Assembly (NCBI GenBank): GCA_021810045.1
Contig: JAJZJR010000014.1
Coordinates: forward strand, 1 to 46,689
From: Thermoplasmata archaeon
Lineage (GTDB): Archaea; Thermoplasmatota; Thermoplasmata; Thermoplasmatales; Thermoplasmataceae
Direction of reading: 5' to 3'
DNA length: 46,689 nt
In this document: piece by piece, positions 16,812 through 25,891 of the stretch
How the letters are laid out: each line of letters opens with the position of its first letter
Position numbering within the stretch: position 1 is the stretch's first letter
Notes under the pieces: generated by a model
Databases searched by the model: none
What the model saw: the letters and a program-made list of their open reading frames with translations, nothing else
Told to the model about the DNA's origin: nothing
Made by a program: the position numbers and the translations under genes

Positions 16812-17553
16812 TAATTTCCTTCATGGCTATCTCCATTAATTTTTCCGGAGATAGTTCATTCACCCTTTTATCTGCAAATTCCACAGGAATTTTTCTCAGG
16901 GATGATGAAAGTTTTTTTCGCCTGTTTGAAAACAGGACCCTGAATATTTCATCTGCCTTCCTGATCTTAGATTCTTCATAATCTTCACGTGGTACTATTT
17001 CTATGACGGATGAGTCAACATCCGGGACCGGACTGAACGAATTCCTTGACACTTTTGCAATTATCCTAATCCTGAACCTTAGCTGTGCATTCACGGTAAG
17101 TCTGGAATATTCCTCGGTTCCCGTGCTTGCTACCAGCCTGTTACAGAATTCCCTCTGCAGCATTAGTACAGCACGCCTGAACCTGAAATTTCCAAGATGG
17201 AAGAGTATCTGCGAGGATATATGATAAGGCACGTTTCCGATAATTCCGTCATATTCCTCCCCGGAGATGTCCAGAAAATTTGCTTTTTTAACTGTCAGGT
17301 ATCCCGATTCCACAAATTCTGAGAATGTGCCAAGAAGTTCCTCTGCAAACCTGTGGTCCGGTTCAATGGCGTGAACCTTGTATCCCTTCTCAAGTAGAAA
17401 TGCAGTAAGAACACCCCTGCCGGGACCAATCTCAAGTATTCTTGAATCAGGTGGCAAGTTCAGGGATTCTACTTCAAAATTGGCAACCTTCTGGTTACGT
17501 AAGAGAACCTGGCCATACTTCTTTGTGTAAAGTCCACGGGATCCTGTGCTCAT
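16804..17553 (-). CDS. ksgA: 16S rRNA dimethyladenosine transferase (KsgA/Dim1)
   Basis: An SAM-dependent enzyme that dimethylates the two adjacent adenosines in helix 45 near the 3' end of 16S rRNA during small-subunit assembly. Seen: GQVLLRNQKVA, motif I LEIGPGRGVLTAFLL, motif IV NVPYHISS (NLPY(N/Q) in most relatives), the VLMLQREF helix and SFSPVPDVDSSVI. 249 aa is normal. The ATG overlaps the upstream DUF655 stop as ATGA. It is the last gene of the leftward core-machinery run. Confidence 0.94.
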   Translation of the reverse strand: MSTGSRGLYTKKYGQVLLRNQKVANFEVESLNLPPDSRILEIGPGRGVLTAFLLEKGYKVHAIEPDHRFAEELLGTFSEFVESGYLTVKKANFLDISGEEYDGIIGNVPYHISSQILFHLGNFRFRRAVLMLQREFCNRLVASTGTEEYSRLTVNAQLRFRIRIIAKVSRNSFSPVPDVDSSVIEIVPREDYEESKIRKADEIFRVLFSNRRKKLSSSLRKIPVEFADKRVNELSPEKLMEIAMKEITN

Positions 17554-18098
17554 CGTGCCACGAAAAGCTTGTGCTTCTCATATCTTTCCTGAAGTTCTAC
17601 AACAATCCTGCCTGCAATCATCTTTTGCGGGTTGTGGACTGTTTTAACCCTCTCAGTTAGATCATGGAATGAATCGAATAGTTTCTTTTTCCTCTCATCG
17701 AGAATATTCCACATGGTCTTGTTTCCAAGTCCTGGAAGCAGTTCAAGTGAGTGGAGTCTTGTAGAAATAGGTTCAGCCTCATTGAAGAACTTTATGAAGT
17801 CCTTTTCCCTTGAATTGACTATATTTTCAAGTGTAAATGGAAGTTCGTTAATTGCTGCGTTGGTCAGGTCGGCGTAAGAAATTCTGCGTTTAACAGACAT
17901 TACCTTATCCCTTTTCTCCTGCTCCTTCCCGATATAAATCCTGTCACCTATGGTAATAATAGCATTAGGTTTTGGAATTATTTCCAGAAGTTTGAACTCT
18001 GTTTCGCCTACTGCTATGGCCAATGGGGTCTTATGGTAACTCTTGTCATCCAGTCTGCCCTGGGGCAGATAATCTAGTACAAATGCAAATTCTTCCAA
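17550..18098 (-). CDS. DUF655 nucleic-acid-binding protein
   Basis: 182 aa. This archaeal protein family is usually found beside ksgA and the Rpo4 gene, as here. The N-terminal half (FVLDYLPQG, VGETEFKLLEIIPKPNA, IGDRIYIG) looks like an OB-type beta barrel. The C-terminal half has a helix-hairpin-helix LHSLELLPGLGNKTMWNIL for nucleic acid contact. A role in translation or rRNA handling is inferred from the neighbours only. The start is TTG, 9 nt after a GGAGG site, and lies 20 bp after rpoF. Confidence 0.88.
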   Translation of the reverse strand: MEEFAFVLDYLPQGRLDDKSYHKTPLAIAVGETEFKLLEIIPKPNAIITIGDRIYIGKEQEKRDKVMSVKRRISYADLTNAAINELPFTLENIVNSREKDFIKFFNEAEPISTRLHSLELLPGLGNKTMWNILDERKKKLFDSFHDLTERVKTVHNPQKMIAGRIVVELQERYEKHKLFVAR

Positions 18099-18118
18099 AA
18101 ATCAAAGCCTCCCCTGCC

Positions 18119-18424
18119 TTACTCGCCTGTAAAATAACTAACGAGGCTATTTAAATCTTTTTCGGAGAGCATTATACTGTATCCAGAGAGAATACTTGTT
18201 GCTTCTTCCTTGCTTTTTGGGATTATATCAACGAGTTTTACAGCAACCTTCTCCGGTATTTTGAATTCCTTGACAAGCTCTGAAACCACTTTCTTTGCAT
18301 CTTTCCCCTTCATTTTAAGGAAAGCTTCGCAATAACCAAGGTTCTCAGCTTCGGTTGGATCGTGCTCTTTTTTCTTTGAAAGAATATCGAATACTTCAGG
18401 TATGGTGATGAATTTACTTTTCAT
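18119..18424 (-). CDS. rpoF: RNA polymerase subunit Rpo4 (RpoF)
   Basis: The Rpb4-like stalk subunit of archaeal RNA polymerase, which pairs with Rpo7 and contacts exiting RNA. The 101 residues are helical, with EVFDILSKKKE at the start and a C-terminal HRDC-like segment (VVSELVKEFKIPEKVAVKLVDIIPKSKEEATSIL) typical of the family. It lies 2 bp after rpl21e in the leftward cluster. Rpo7 is not here. Confidence 0.92.
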   Translation of the reverse strand: MKSKFITIPEVFDILSKKKEHDPTEAENLGYCEAFLKMKGKDAKKVVSELVKEFKIPEKVAVKLVDIIPKSKEEATSILSGYSIMLSEKDLNSLVSYFTGE

Positions 18425-18426
18425 TA

Positions 18427-18723
18427 TTACCCTTCGATCTTTTTGAGGTGCACTGGAGCTGCGAGAACTTTCTTTGTTACACCGCCAATCTTTACTGTAA
18501 GGAAATAATTCTCACCCTGCTTGCCTGATATTCTTCCGGTAAGTCCCTGGAATCCATGATAAGGCATGCCAGAGTGTATGGAAGGTTCGATATTAACTGC
18601 CGCAAGGTCTCCAACTTCAAAGTTCTTGAAGAATCTGGTAACCGGAGGCAGGCCCTTGTCCTTAGCACGCTTTGTCATTTTCATTCTGGAGCCCGCTCTT
18701 GGGCCATGAGACATTTTAACCAT
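18427..18723 (-). CDS. rpl21e: Ribosomal protein eL21 (L21e)
   Basis: 98-aa large-subunit protein. The start MVKMSHGPRAGSRMKMTK, the KGLPPVTRFFKNFEVGD region and the SGMPYHGFQGLTGRI SH3-like loop are diagnostic. Its ATG directly abuts the pus10 stop codon, implying coupled translation. Confidence 0.96.
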   Translation of the reverse strand: MVKMSHGPRAGSRMKMTKRAKDKGLPPVTRFFKNFEVGDLAAVNIEPSIHSGMPYHGFQGLTGRISGKQGENYFLTVKIGGVTKKVLAAPVHLKKIEG

Positions 18724-19905
18724 TCATTCATCACTCCTGTGAATCCAAATTACATCAAGGGTTTCAACCGTGAGTTGTTCACCGTAGACATCAGACAGGC
18801 TTGGTTTTGTTCTTCCATCATCGCCATGTATAAGCTCCTTGATGTAGGTTCCGGCCTCGGCCCTAACCTTTACGACGGCGATATTACCAAGCGTCTCTTC
18901 AACAGTGACTTCCTGCAACTGCTTATCCCTGATGAGATCAGATCTTCTGGTAGATACCCTTAATGGTGTTCTTTGATAAATATGTTTTCCAGATAATTTT
19001 TCGGCAGCTTCAATGATCCTTTTCCTATCTATATCCGAAGCCGCTTTTACCCTCACAAGATAAGTCTTGTCATTTGCAGACGCTTTCAGTTTTGCGACTT
19101 CAGCTCTGGAAGTCAACCTGAGATTTGAGATTTCAACCCCTTCATTTAATCCATTGACTTTCTGCTGCAAATCCTCAAGAGAGATAGATCTCCTTTTTGG
19201 CTCAGATACTTCAATGATGAACTGCCTTCCATTACCAAGCATCTGGACATCCACGTCTTCCCTCCCTGCACCGTGAAGAAAATAATTCCTTCCCTGAGCC
19301 ATTGATTTAAGGATGTCACCTATAACAGTTTCAACGGAGGTGCTGATATCTTTTTTGTGTATCCACCTGGTCTGGGGGATATCACGGCGCATCTTCCTGT
19401 AGATGCCATAAATATAGATACTCCTCGTTTTAAGCTGGAATGAGTCATAGCTGAGATCAACGACGATGTTCAGGTCCGGTTCATTGAATTCAGCTTCTTT
19501 TCCTGTTTTTTCATTTATTAATTTACCGAATTCCCGGTTAAATTCTCTCTTGATGGGTTCACCTTTATCGCTATCCAGTAATTTCTGTAGTTCCTGATCC
19601 AGAGAAACCGTTTCCACGGGAAATTTTGAGCCTACAAGATAGGTATTGTATTCCAGATCCCTGGATTGATTGATAAATTCTTCAAAATATAGGTCAAGTC
19701 GCTTAAAAACACCATGGCATATCTGACAGGAATCCTCTTCGACTACAGTTAAACCATTAAAAAGGTAAGAATTTTCTGGATTTTCTAAAAAGTTGTGTCC
19801 CCTCTCATTGTTGGAAATGCCCGATCCCACATTGGCGAAAGCGCGACCTATGCAACGCTCACAAACCTTTGTGGCATGGGTTGCCTGAGAGGTTTCAGGG
19901 TTCAT
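18724..19905 (-). CDS. pus10: tRNA pseudouridine synthase Pus10
   Basis: Makes pseudouridine at positions 54/55 of archaeal tRNAs. The N-terminal zinc site is C15ERC18IGR and C60QIC63. A THUMP-like region follows (about 90-190), and the catalytic domain contains GREDVDVQMLGNGRQF with the catalytic aspartate. The C-terminus has IKELIHGDDGRTKPSL, also conserved in the family. 393 aa is normal. The start overlaps the rpoP stop as TAATG. Confidence 0.95.
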   Translation of the reverse strand: MNPETSQATHATKVCERCIGRAFANVGSGISNNERGHNFLENPENSYLFNGLTVVEEDSCQICHGVFKRLDLYFEEFINQSRDLEYNTYLVGSKFPVETVSLDQELQKLLDSDKGEPIKREFNREFGKLINEKTGKEAEFNEPDLNIVVDLSYDSFQLKTRSIYIYGIYRKMRRDIPQTRWIHKKDISTSVETVIGDILKSMAQGRNYFLHGAGREDVDVQMLGNGRQFIIEVSEPKRRSISLEDLQQKVNGLNEGVEISNLRLTSRAEVAKLKASANDKTYLVRVKAASDIDRKRIIEAAEKLSGKHIYQRTPLRVSTRRSDLIRDKQLQEVTVEETLGNIAVVKVRAEAGTYIKELIHGDDGRTKPSLSDVYGEQLTVETLDVIWIHRSDE

Positions 19906-20036
19906 TATCTTGCAAGAATTACTTTTTCAATTCCGGGTCTTTCCTTGATGAAAACCCTGGAACCGCATTCGCATTCTATTTCAGCTGTTCCGAAGGATTT
20001 CTCAAGAGGTCTTCCACATCTTATGCATTTATACAT
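19905..20036 (-). CDS. rpoP: RNA polymerase subunit Rpo12 (RpoP)
   Basis: Found by reading the minus strand between rpl37ae and pus10. The 43-aa product begins [12 protein letters not shown], has C-x-CGSRVF in the second knuckle, and then the nearly invariant [10 protein letters not shown]. This is the zinc-ribbon Rpb12-like subunit that sits at the back of the archaeal polymerase. The family usually has C-x2-C in the second pair; here it reads ECECG. The ATG overlaps the rpl37ae end by 8 bp and the stop overlaps the pus10 ATG. Confidence 0.93.
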   Translation of the reverse strand: MYKCIRCGRPLEKSFGTAEIECECGSRVFIKERPGIEKVILAR

Positions 20037-20289
20037 TTTGTGTTTCCTCTGTCTGCAGCACTACCCTTCCAAGATCGGGTGTGTATGAACCACCAGCAAA
20101 CTTGTATTCGCAATGCCTGCATTCCCAGATACCCGCGGCTACTCTCCTTACCTTCTTCTTTTTGCACGAAGGGCAGGTATAGTATGCAATCTTCTGCTTG
20201 TAAATTTCATTCCATGTCTTTCTGACGGTAACCCCATATCTTGGGCCGAATCTACCGGCAGCGCCTACTTTAACTGTTCTTTTGGACAT
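20029..20289 (-). CDS. rpl37ae: Ribosomal protein eL43 (L37Ae)
   Basis: A zinc-ribbon large-subunit protein of about 86 aa: [22 protein letters not shown], then CPSC...CRHC, and FAGGSYTP near the end. The ATG at 20289 is preferred; a GTG at 20298 overlapping the rrp42 stop as GTGA is possible and adds three residues. The position between exosome genes and rpoP is the usual archaeal order. Confidence 0.95.
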   Translation of the reverse strand: MSKRTVKVGAAGRFGPRYGVTVRKTWNEIYKQKIAYYTCPSCKKKKVRRVAAGIWECRHCEYKFAGGSYTPDLGRVVLQTEETQNV

Positions 20290-20294
20290 TTTAA

Positions 20295-21077
20295 TCACTG
20301 AAGATGTTTTTCGCGGATTAGTTTCCCTGTATCGCTTGATATCTTTATAGCTTTTCGGATTTCATCCAGAGTGAAAGATCCTGAATCACCCTTCTGCATT
20401 GCCTTGAGATGACCATCCTCACCGGTTGTCACTGTAATCCGGGCAGAAGATAGCTGTTCTTCTTCTACAGATGGATCCACGACCAGTTCATCTCCAATCT
20501 TTACCATTGTAACTGAGACTGGAAGTGTCCTGATTGGAAGCGGGAAGTCTTTTCCTCCTTCCTTTGAAGCTGGGACTATTGCGGATTTAAGAGCGGAAAG
20601 AACGCCAAGTGTGCATGCATCGATGAGATTTCCATCATAGTCAATGACATTGATGTCAACAAATACTATGTAAACCTTCTTTCCAGGTTCCACAACAAGC
20701 TTCTCAAGGTCAATCATCTTGCTTTCCCTGATTCCACGGTCAACAACCCTGGCAATCTCAATTGAGTTTTCATTGGGTGGTCCTGCTTCAAATGTGGGAA
20801 AAGCCATGGGGAGCAATTCAACATTAGTTGTAAGTACACCCTGATTTGGTGTGTCCGGGAAAGGTTCTCCGGCTTCAATCTTGACACCTGCAACAATTTT
20901 GGTTCTTCCAAGGTTCACGAAAGCTGAACCTGCAGCTCTGGGAACATAGTTTTTCTGGATAGTGATTTCTCTGAAGTCTGTAAGACCTCTACCATCGTCT
21001 CTCTTTCCTTCTTTTATCTTTTTTATTATGTAATCTCTCTTGATCTCAGAGAGAACTCCTGCTTCATCTCTCGGCAT
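20295..21077 (-). CDS. rrp42: Exosome subunit Rrp42
   Basis: A non-catalytic RNase PH-like subunit of the archaeal exosome hexamer ring. 260 aa with [31 protein letters not shown] and [15 protein letters not shown]. It carries the [24 protein letters not shown] segment typical of Rrp42, and the phosphorolytic acidic residue of Rrp41 is absent. The start overlaps the rrp41 stop as TAATG. Confidence 0.95.
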   Translation of the reverse strand: MPRDEAGVLSEIKRDYIIKKIKEGKRDDGRGLTDFREITIQKNYVPRAAGSAFVNLGRTKIVAGVKIEAGEPFPDTPNQGVLTTNVELLPMAFPTFEAGPPNENSIEIARVVDRGIRESKMIDLEKLVVEPGKKVYIVFVDINVIDYDGNLIDACTLGVLSALKSAIVPASKEGGKDFPLPIRTLPVSVTMVKIGDELVVDPSVEEEQLSSARITVTTGEDGHLKAMQKGDSGSFTLDEIRKAIKISSDTGKLIREKHLQ

Positions 21078-21829
21078 TACTCTCCACCTCTTTCAAGTGC
21101 AAGGGAAACAAACTTTCCTGCTAGTGCCTCTCTCTGGATTTCGTTTATTCTCTTGACGGCGTCAAGGATCAACTCTGTGGCCTTGTCAAATTCCTCTGCC
21201 GATAGATCTCCATCCATCTGCATTAAGACAACTTTTCCAGACTTTGCAAGGATCCCCATTGGGAGATCTGCCTCTCCAAAGTTATCTTCCTCTTTGCCAA
21301 GATCCAGCACTATCTGTCCATCAACCTTTCCTGCGGCACATCCCACTACGAGATCCCTCATGGGTATTCCCGCCGAAGCAAGGGCGACTGATGCTGCTGT
21401 AAGACCGGCAATCCTGGTTCCTGCATCGGCCTGGAGCACTTCTATGAACACATCAATCTGTGCTCTGGGGAACTGCTCGACCATAACTGCATTGGAAAGT
21501 GCTTCTGATATAACTTTTGAAATTTCAATTGACCTTCTGTCAGGTCCCGGCCTCTTTCTCTCATCAACAGAGAATGCGGCCATGTTATATCTTGCCTTTA
21601 TTATTGCCTTTTCAATATCCTGTGTGTGCTTAGGATAAGCTTCCCTGGGTCCATATACTGCAACCAGAATCTTGTTGCCTCCCCACTCAATGAATGCTGA
21701 TCCGTCTGCCCTGTCCAGCACATCTGTCTCAATCTTTATTGGTCTGAGTTCTGTGGGCGACCTGCCGTCGATTCTCAGCCCGTTCTCGTCGATTAACTTA
21801 ATATCGCTAGCTGTTCCCAATTTATTCAC
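21077..21829 (-). CDS. rrp41: Exosome subunit Rrp41 (catalytic)
   Basis: The phosphorolytic RNase PH subunit that degrades RNA from the 3' end or adds A-rich tails. Seen: [46 protein letters not shown] (phosphate/RNA-binding arginines), [18 protein letters not shown] and the active-site acidic run [12 protein letters not shown]. The ORF start is GTG, overlapping the rrp4 stop. A TTG three codons later (21820) has an AGGTGA ribosome site 5 nt upstream and is an equally good start. Confidence 0.95.
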   Translation of the reverse strand: MNKLGTASDIKLIDENGLRIDGRSPTELRPIKIETDVLDRADGSAFIEWGGNKILVAVYGPREAYPKHTQDIEKAIIKARYNMAAFSVDERKRPGPDRRSIEISKVISEALSNAVMVEQFPRAQIDVFIEVLQADAGTRIAGLTAASVALASAGIPMRDLVVGCAAGKVDGQIVLDLGKEEDNFGEADLPMGILAKSGKVVLMQMDGDLSAEEFDKATELILDAVKRINEIQREALAGKFVSLALERGGE

Positions 21830-22493
21830 CTTTTAACTCTTTAAGATAATTCTGAATTCTGTCGGTCAGTCCTGTTGTGTGTGCTTCCTTCTCCACCATT
21901 TTGACTGCTTTTATTGCAATCATTACATTATCTGGTGTTCCATCAATCCATATTAGGCCATTCTGCCCTACGACTATTCTTGTTTCCGTTGCATCCTTGA
22001 TCATGTTGACCATGGACCCACCCTTTCCAATGATTCTCGGGACTTTCGGTGCCGGAACTGACGTTATGTGGCCTCCTTCGAGTTTCCTGAGGCCCACGTC
22101 TTTCAGAGTTATCCAGCTTTCCTTTATCTCATTGAGGGACATGACTTTGGCGTAAACATAATCTCCAGGTCCAAGGTACTTCTTGATATCCCCGGACTGT
22201 GTTCTCCACGGAGTGTCATTCATGTGGAGAAGCGTACTGTAGGGTGAGTTGATATCAACTATCCACATTGATGGCCCCACTTCAATAACCTTGCCAATGA
22301 CCTTATCTCCCCTTCTGGGGTAATATGGTCCAGAAAATGGGACTACGTCTACGAATTGATCGCTTACCTGAACTATGCCAAAATAGGATGAGCAGAATTG
22401 GTTTTCCCCACACTTGTAAGCACCATTTCTGGGTTTCCCCAGACTTGGGTCCAAGAGGTCTCCCGGCATAACTATCTGTTTTGTCTCTGCCAT
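21822..22493 (-). CDS. rrp4: Exosome subunit Rrp4 (S1/KH cap)
   Basis: The RNA-binding cap protein of the exosome, 223 aa. An N-terminal domain (MPGDLL) is followed by an S1 domain (about 60-130: [21 protein letters not shown]) and a KH domain with the GXXG loop [13 protein letters not shown] strong AGGTGA ribosome site lies 6 nt before the ATG, so it can be translated from its own leader in the 282-bp upstream gap. Confidence 0.95.
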   Translation of the reverse strand: MAETKQIVMPGDLLDPSLGKPRNGAYKCGENQFCSSYFGIVQVSDQFVDVVPFSGPYYPRRGDKVIGKVIEVGPSMWIVDINSPYSTLLHMNDTPWRTQSGDIKKYLGPGDYVYAKVMSLNEIKESWITLKDVGLRKLEGGHITSVPAPKVPRIIGKGGSMVNMIKDATETRIVVGQNGLIWIDGTPDNVMIAIKAVKMVEKEAHTTGLTDRIQNYLKELKGE

Positions 22494-22775
22494 ATATTCA
22501 CCTTCGAAATCTCAAGCATTAATTCCCCTGTCGCTATATGAACAGTGCTTCAAAGTTCGGAGTTTCTATAAGATTTCTCCGGTTCCACTTTCCTCTTGCT
22601 GTTTGAGGAATCTGGCTTGATCTACTTTCCTTTCTCGGCATTCCATATTTAAGGAATATTTAGTCTTTCCGTCTACCCGTCATATTTGTTTAAAAAAAGG
22701 AATGAAATGGTAGGAATGCCATAATTCTGTAGCCGTTTCAGTGGAGTTTATCCAATTACCCGTGAAAAGGCGTAT
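22494..22775 (-). other. 282-bp gap between sdo1 and rrp4
   Basis: An unusual spacer in an otherwise nearly gapless operon. It has a TATA-like TTCATATAGC about 45 bp before rrp4, so a second promoter is likely. It also holds GGCATTCC (22637-22644) and its inverted copy GGAATGCC (22713-22720), and a local ATTCC/GGAAT pair. A 35-codon ATG frame on the minus strand is not convincing. No tRNA or known RNA motif was recognised. Confidence 0.35.
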
Positions 22776-23477
22776 TCATTTTCCTTTTACAACCTTGATT
22801 TCAATATTGTCCTGGCCTCTTCTACTTAGCGCGCCCATTATTTCGCTTGCCATTCCCGCAGGAACTTCAAGGAGGCCTACCCATGAACCGTCTTTGGCCC
22901 ACTCCTCCTTCATGAGGTAACCTTCTCTCACAATTTCACCATATACTTTGCCATATGCGTCACCTGTTAGTTTCACTGCGAGTCTGGTCTTCTCCATACG
23001 TATTGGAAGAAGAGGTTTTATTCCTTTCAGGACAATCTGAACCTGTTCGCTTACACTCTTGAATGGATCGATGTGTATCTTGGCATCATCTATTGCCTGA
23101 GATATACGCGCTGGAGGGTGTGGAGCATTTGTCTGTGGATTGATTGATTCCCTGGCTATGGTATCGATGACCTGCTTTCTCTTTCTCTCAGTCATCTGAT
23201 GCCTCTGTTCAGTTGTGAGCTGAATCTGTCCTTTTCTGACAATTTCTACAATAATTTCAGAAATATCGCTAGTCTTGAAAACTTCCCTGAGGGAATCCTC
23301 TCCTGCCTTCTCCCCCTTTCTTGCATCCTTGTAAATCTCGTCGAGGGCCACGTCATTTACCAGATCAACAGTTCCTTTCTCCTTTATGCGGTCTGCTGCT
23401 TCAGGATCGAGAAAGATCTCAAACTTGTGTCCATGAGATTCAAGTCTGGCAACAATGGCATCTTCAACTCTGACCAT
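22776..23477 (-). CDS. sdo1: Ribosome maturation protein SBDS
   Basis: The SBDS/Sdo1 orthologue. In eukaryotes it helps release eIF6 from the large subunit; the archaeal role is presumed similar. 233 aa in three domains: an N-terminal FYSH domain (HKFEIFLDPEAADRI, DSLREVFKTSDISEIIVEIVRKGQIQLT), a helical middle (RKRKQVIDTIARESINPQT) and a ferredoxin-like C-terminal domain (GSWVGLLEVPAGM). It lies 57 bp after psmA. Confidence 0.95.
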   Translation of the reverse strand: MVRVEDAIVARLESHGHKFEIFLDPEAADRIKEKGTVDLVNDVALDEIYKDARKGEKAGEDSLREVFKTSDISEIIVEIVRKGQIQLTTEQRHQMTERKRKQVIDTIARESINPQTNAPHPPARISQAIDDAKIHIDPFKSVSEQVQIVLKGIKPLLPIRMEKTRLAVKLTGDAYGKVYGEIVREGYLMKEEWAKDGSWVGLLEVPAGMASEIMGALSRRGQDNIEIKVVKGK

Positions 23478-23534
23478 GTTACAGAAATGGACAGTAGTGA
23501 TAAAAATAATTTGATTTACTGGTGCAGTGAAAAA

Positions 23535-24239
23535 TTACTGCAACAGCTTTTCTACTTCTTCTTTTGAAAATATTTTGAATTTGCTTCCTTCGACGATAGA
23601 GGCAACTTCCGGAACTCTGAATTCAGAAGGATCCTCATAGGCATTCTTGAGAGCCTTAATACCAAGGGCAACTGCTTCCTTTTCTGAAAGATCTTCCTTG
23701 TATTCCTTCTCAAGAGTTTCGAGAACCTGGTTCCTGAATTCTCCGATTACAACTGCCTTGTATTCGTTGATGGTTCCTGCGGGATCGCAGTCAAAGAGTC
23801 TTGGACCTATGCTGTCCACACCTGCAAATATCATGGCCACACCATATGGCCTGACACCGCCGTACTGTGTGTACTGCTGCATCTGGTCTGCAACCTTCTT
23901 TACAAGATTCTCTATGTTCACAAGTGATCCATAGGTAATCTTTTCCTGCTGAACGGAAATTCTGGCAAGATCGATAAGGATCCTGGCATCTGCCACAAGG
24001 CCGGATGTCACAGTTGAAACATAGTCGTCAATGAGCTGAATCTTCTCCATTGAGTTCTGCTCAACGAGTCTGCTTCTTACCTTCTTGTCAGAAATAAGTA
24101 CAACGCCATTTTTGAATCGTATGCCGAGGGCTGTTGATCCTTTCTTTATAGCCTCTCTTGCATATTCAACCTGAAAGAGCCTCCCGTCTGGAGAAAATAC
24201 GGTTATAGCCCTATCGTAAGCCATTTGGCCCTGCTGCAT
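23535..24239 (-). CDS. psmA: Proteasome alpha subunit
   Basis: The outer-ring subunit of the archaeal 20S proteasome. 234 aa, with the gating N-terminus [27 protein letters not shown] and the family core [21 protein letters not shown], and [16 protein letters not shown]. An AGGTGA ribosome site lies 6 nt before the ATG and TTTATAATT (24271-24279) is the likely TATA. It heads the leftward SBDS/exosome/ribosome run. The RNase P protein genes that flank psmA in several other euryarchaea are not seen. Confidence 0.96.
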   Translation of the reverse strand: MQQGQMAYDRAITVFSPDGRLFQVEYAREAIKKGSTALGIRFKNGVVLISDKKVRSRLVEQNSMEKIQLIDDYVSTVTSGLVADARILIDLARISVQQEKITYGSLVNIENLVKKVADQMQQYTQYGGVRPYGVAMIFAGVDSIGPRLFDCDPAGTINEYKAVVIGEFRNQVLETLEKEYKEDLSEKEAVALGIKALKNAYEDPSEFRVPEVASIVEGSKFKIFSKEEVEKLLQ

Positions 24240-24584
24240 CTAATTCACCTTGGCATCCATAAGCTACACCAATTATAAAGGTTTCCGATTATCTGATCAC
24301 AACAAAATATGAGCCAGACAGGCTTCCCACAAGCATTTGAAATACCGCGCTGAAACGGTATTATACAAAGTATTGTCAAGACTGACTTTTCATGATTATC
24401 TTTAAAAGAAACTGAATCCGGTTCACTTTATAGCTCTTGATCTCATGAAAATTTACGGGAACTCATAATTTTTGCATTATTTTAGGATGAACTCCAATAC
24501 TTTCCAGGTTTTTAAAAACACCTGATTTCGGTTTTTATTCCCTGATTGGAAAATAACATATAGGCACAGATGTTTAACTTTAAC
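24240..24584. promoter_or_regulatory. Divergent promoter region psmA / RHH regulator
   Basis: 345 bp without a gene. The psmA TATA is near 24271-24279. The rightward regulator has AAATAACATATA (24551-24561) about 27 bp before its ATG. Between them are AATACCG/CGGTATT (24341-24347 and 24356-24362) and the perfect 12-bp palindrome GTTTTTAAAAAC (24508-24519) set inside CAGG...CCTG. These are candidate operators or AT-rich chance dyads. No ORF of note. Confidence 0.4.
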
Positions 24585-25145
24585 ATGGCCAGGCTCAACA
24601 TATCGTTATCCAACGAATTGGCCAGGAAAATAACGGATGAATCCGAAAAGCTGGGTAAGACCATCAGTTCTCTGATCACAGAAGCTACGAGCCACTATAT
24701 TGATCTTAAGGAACAGGGTCTTGACATGAATGAGCTGAATGATTTTCTGATGTATTTCCGTATTATTACCTCAACCAGATCTGTTCCTGTACCATTCAGG
24801 CTGTTTGATGATATTCTGGCCATAAGTATGGGAGATTCAAAAGAAGACACAGGAAAGCTCTTTTATGAAACAGGACTGGTCGTAGGTAGTTTAATCAAAA
24901 ATTATGCACCAGACATGGAAAGCCTTTCAAGGCTTTCTGAAAAGCTTAAATTCAGGCTCCCGCTGGACGATATCAGAATATCAGGAAGTCCTGAAAACTG
25001 GGAGGCCACAATCTCTGGTGCGGGGTACGGTCAGAGTTCCTCAAGATGCCTTGCAGAGGGTTTGAGAGGTTTCGTAGAGTCTTACGGCCTTGAGATCAAG
25101 TCTCTTGAGGTCATTCCAGGTTTTGTAAAGGCAAAATTTAGGTAA
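24585..25145 (+). CDS. Ribbon-helix-helix protein with V4R-like sensor domain
   Basis: 186 aa. Residues 1-42 (ARLNISLSNELARKITDESEK then a TISSLITEA helix) are a clear CopG/Arc-type ribbon-helix-helix DNA-binding domain. The remainder (about 75-186) has LFYETGLVVGSLI, then alternating strands and GQSSSRCLAEGLRGFVESYG followed by SLEVIPGFVKAKFR, a pattern like V4R small-molecule-binding domains but without their usual final cysteines. The ATG at 24585 is chosen because a TATA lies about 27 bp upstream; the ATG at 24570 would fall before the transcript start. It probably regulates itself and the membrane-protein gene downstream. The sensor assignment is inference. Confidence 0.7.
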   Translation: MARLNISLSNELARKITDESEKLGKTISSLITEATSHYIDLKEQGLDMNELNDFLMYFRIITSTRSVPVPFRLFDDILAISMGDSKEDTGKLFYETGLVVGSLIKNYAPDMESLSRLSEKLKFRLPLDDIRISGSPENWEATISGAGYGQSSSRCLAEGLRGFVESYGLEIKSLEVIPGFVKAKFR

Positions 25146-25243
25146 CAGTCACAACGCCTTTTCTACACACTTTTGCTCAGTTTTGCATAATGGCGTGCAG
25201 GATGAATTATTGACTGGTTTTCTATATATATGTGGCGATATAC

Positions 25244-25834
25244 ATGCCGTTTGTAGATCCTCTGGCAGTAATGCTTATCGGTCTGGCCATGTCAACGCTG
25301 ATTGGAGCATTTTATTTCTTCTTTTCAGCACGTGGCAATTTTGAACATGTGAGATCACTTGTGATACCTGCAATTGTGGTTGGGATTTTTGATGCAATAA
25401 GCGGGTTCGAAATGTCTTTCGCTTGGCCCTTCCCCGGTGGCGTAGCAGCATATAACATGCTTTTCGGTGATCCGCTCCTCCTTGCAGGTCTCGTACTGAT
25501 TATGGCTGGAGTCATTGGATACAGGGATCCGGAACACACCCACTGGAACATACTTCCACTTCTGATCCTTCTTGTTGGTATATACACACTTGTAGGTGCC
25601 TACAGCATTGTACAGCTAAAACTTGAATCGGGAAACAATCTTGTCACAGCAATGGGACTGTACCTCTTTGATGGTATTGGAGCCGTCCTGGCACCAATAA
25701 TGTACCTAAGGCCCACAAAGGGTGCTTCCAAGTGGCTCTATTACCTTGAGTGGATCATTCTTGGAGTAGGAACAGTATTTGCCCTGGTGATTGGATACAT
25801 GGCTTTGAACGGGCACCTGGCAAGCCCACCATAA
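25244..25834 (+). CDS. Multi-pass membrane protein (possibly DUF981)
   Basis: About 196 aa with six or so hydrophobic helices: 5-25, 38-55, 75-90, 105-120, 135-150 and 165-190. Polar marks include SARGNFEHVR, FEMSFAWPFPGG, GYRDPEHTHWN and YLRPTKGASKW. The layout recalls DUF981 membrane proteins of Thermoplasmata and Sulfolobales, but the name is uncertain. No transport or catalytic motif is visible. The ATG at 25244 is chosen over the GTG at 25232 because a TATA (TCTATATATA, 25221-25230) is too close to the GTG. The RHH regulator upstream may control it. Confidence 0.6.
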   Translation: MPFVDPLAVMLIGLAMSTLIGAFYFFFSARGNFEHVRSLVIPAIVVGIFDAISGFEMSFAWPFPGGVAAYNMLFGDPLLLAGLVLIMAGVIGYRDPEHTHWNILPLLILLVGIYTLVGAYSIVQLKLESGNNLVTAMGLYLFDGIGAVLAPIMYLRPTKGASKWLYYLEWIILGVGTVFALVIGYMALNGHLASPP

Positions 25835-25845
25835 GGCTTTGAAAA

Positions 25846-25869
25846 GTGGGGACCTACTATTGTCCCCAC
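25846..25869 (+). promoter_or_regulatory. Perfect 8-bp stem-loop between membrane protein and zinc-ribbon gene
   Basis: GTGGGGAC (25846-25853) and GTCCCCAC (25862-25869) flank an 8-nt loop. It starts 11 bp after the membrane-protein stop and ends 22 bp before the next ATG. No T-run follows, so it is a poor terminator. It could be an operator or an mRNA-stabilising stem. Confidence 0.5.
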
Positions 25870-25891
25870 AGAAAATCTTAGGTGACTGGCA

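Noticed and set aside
22494-22775. tRNA, C/D box RNA or 35-codon gene in the sdo1-rrp4 gap
   Set aside because: No cloverleaf, no RTGATGA/CTGA box pair, and the short frame lacks codon bias or a ribosome site.
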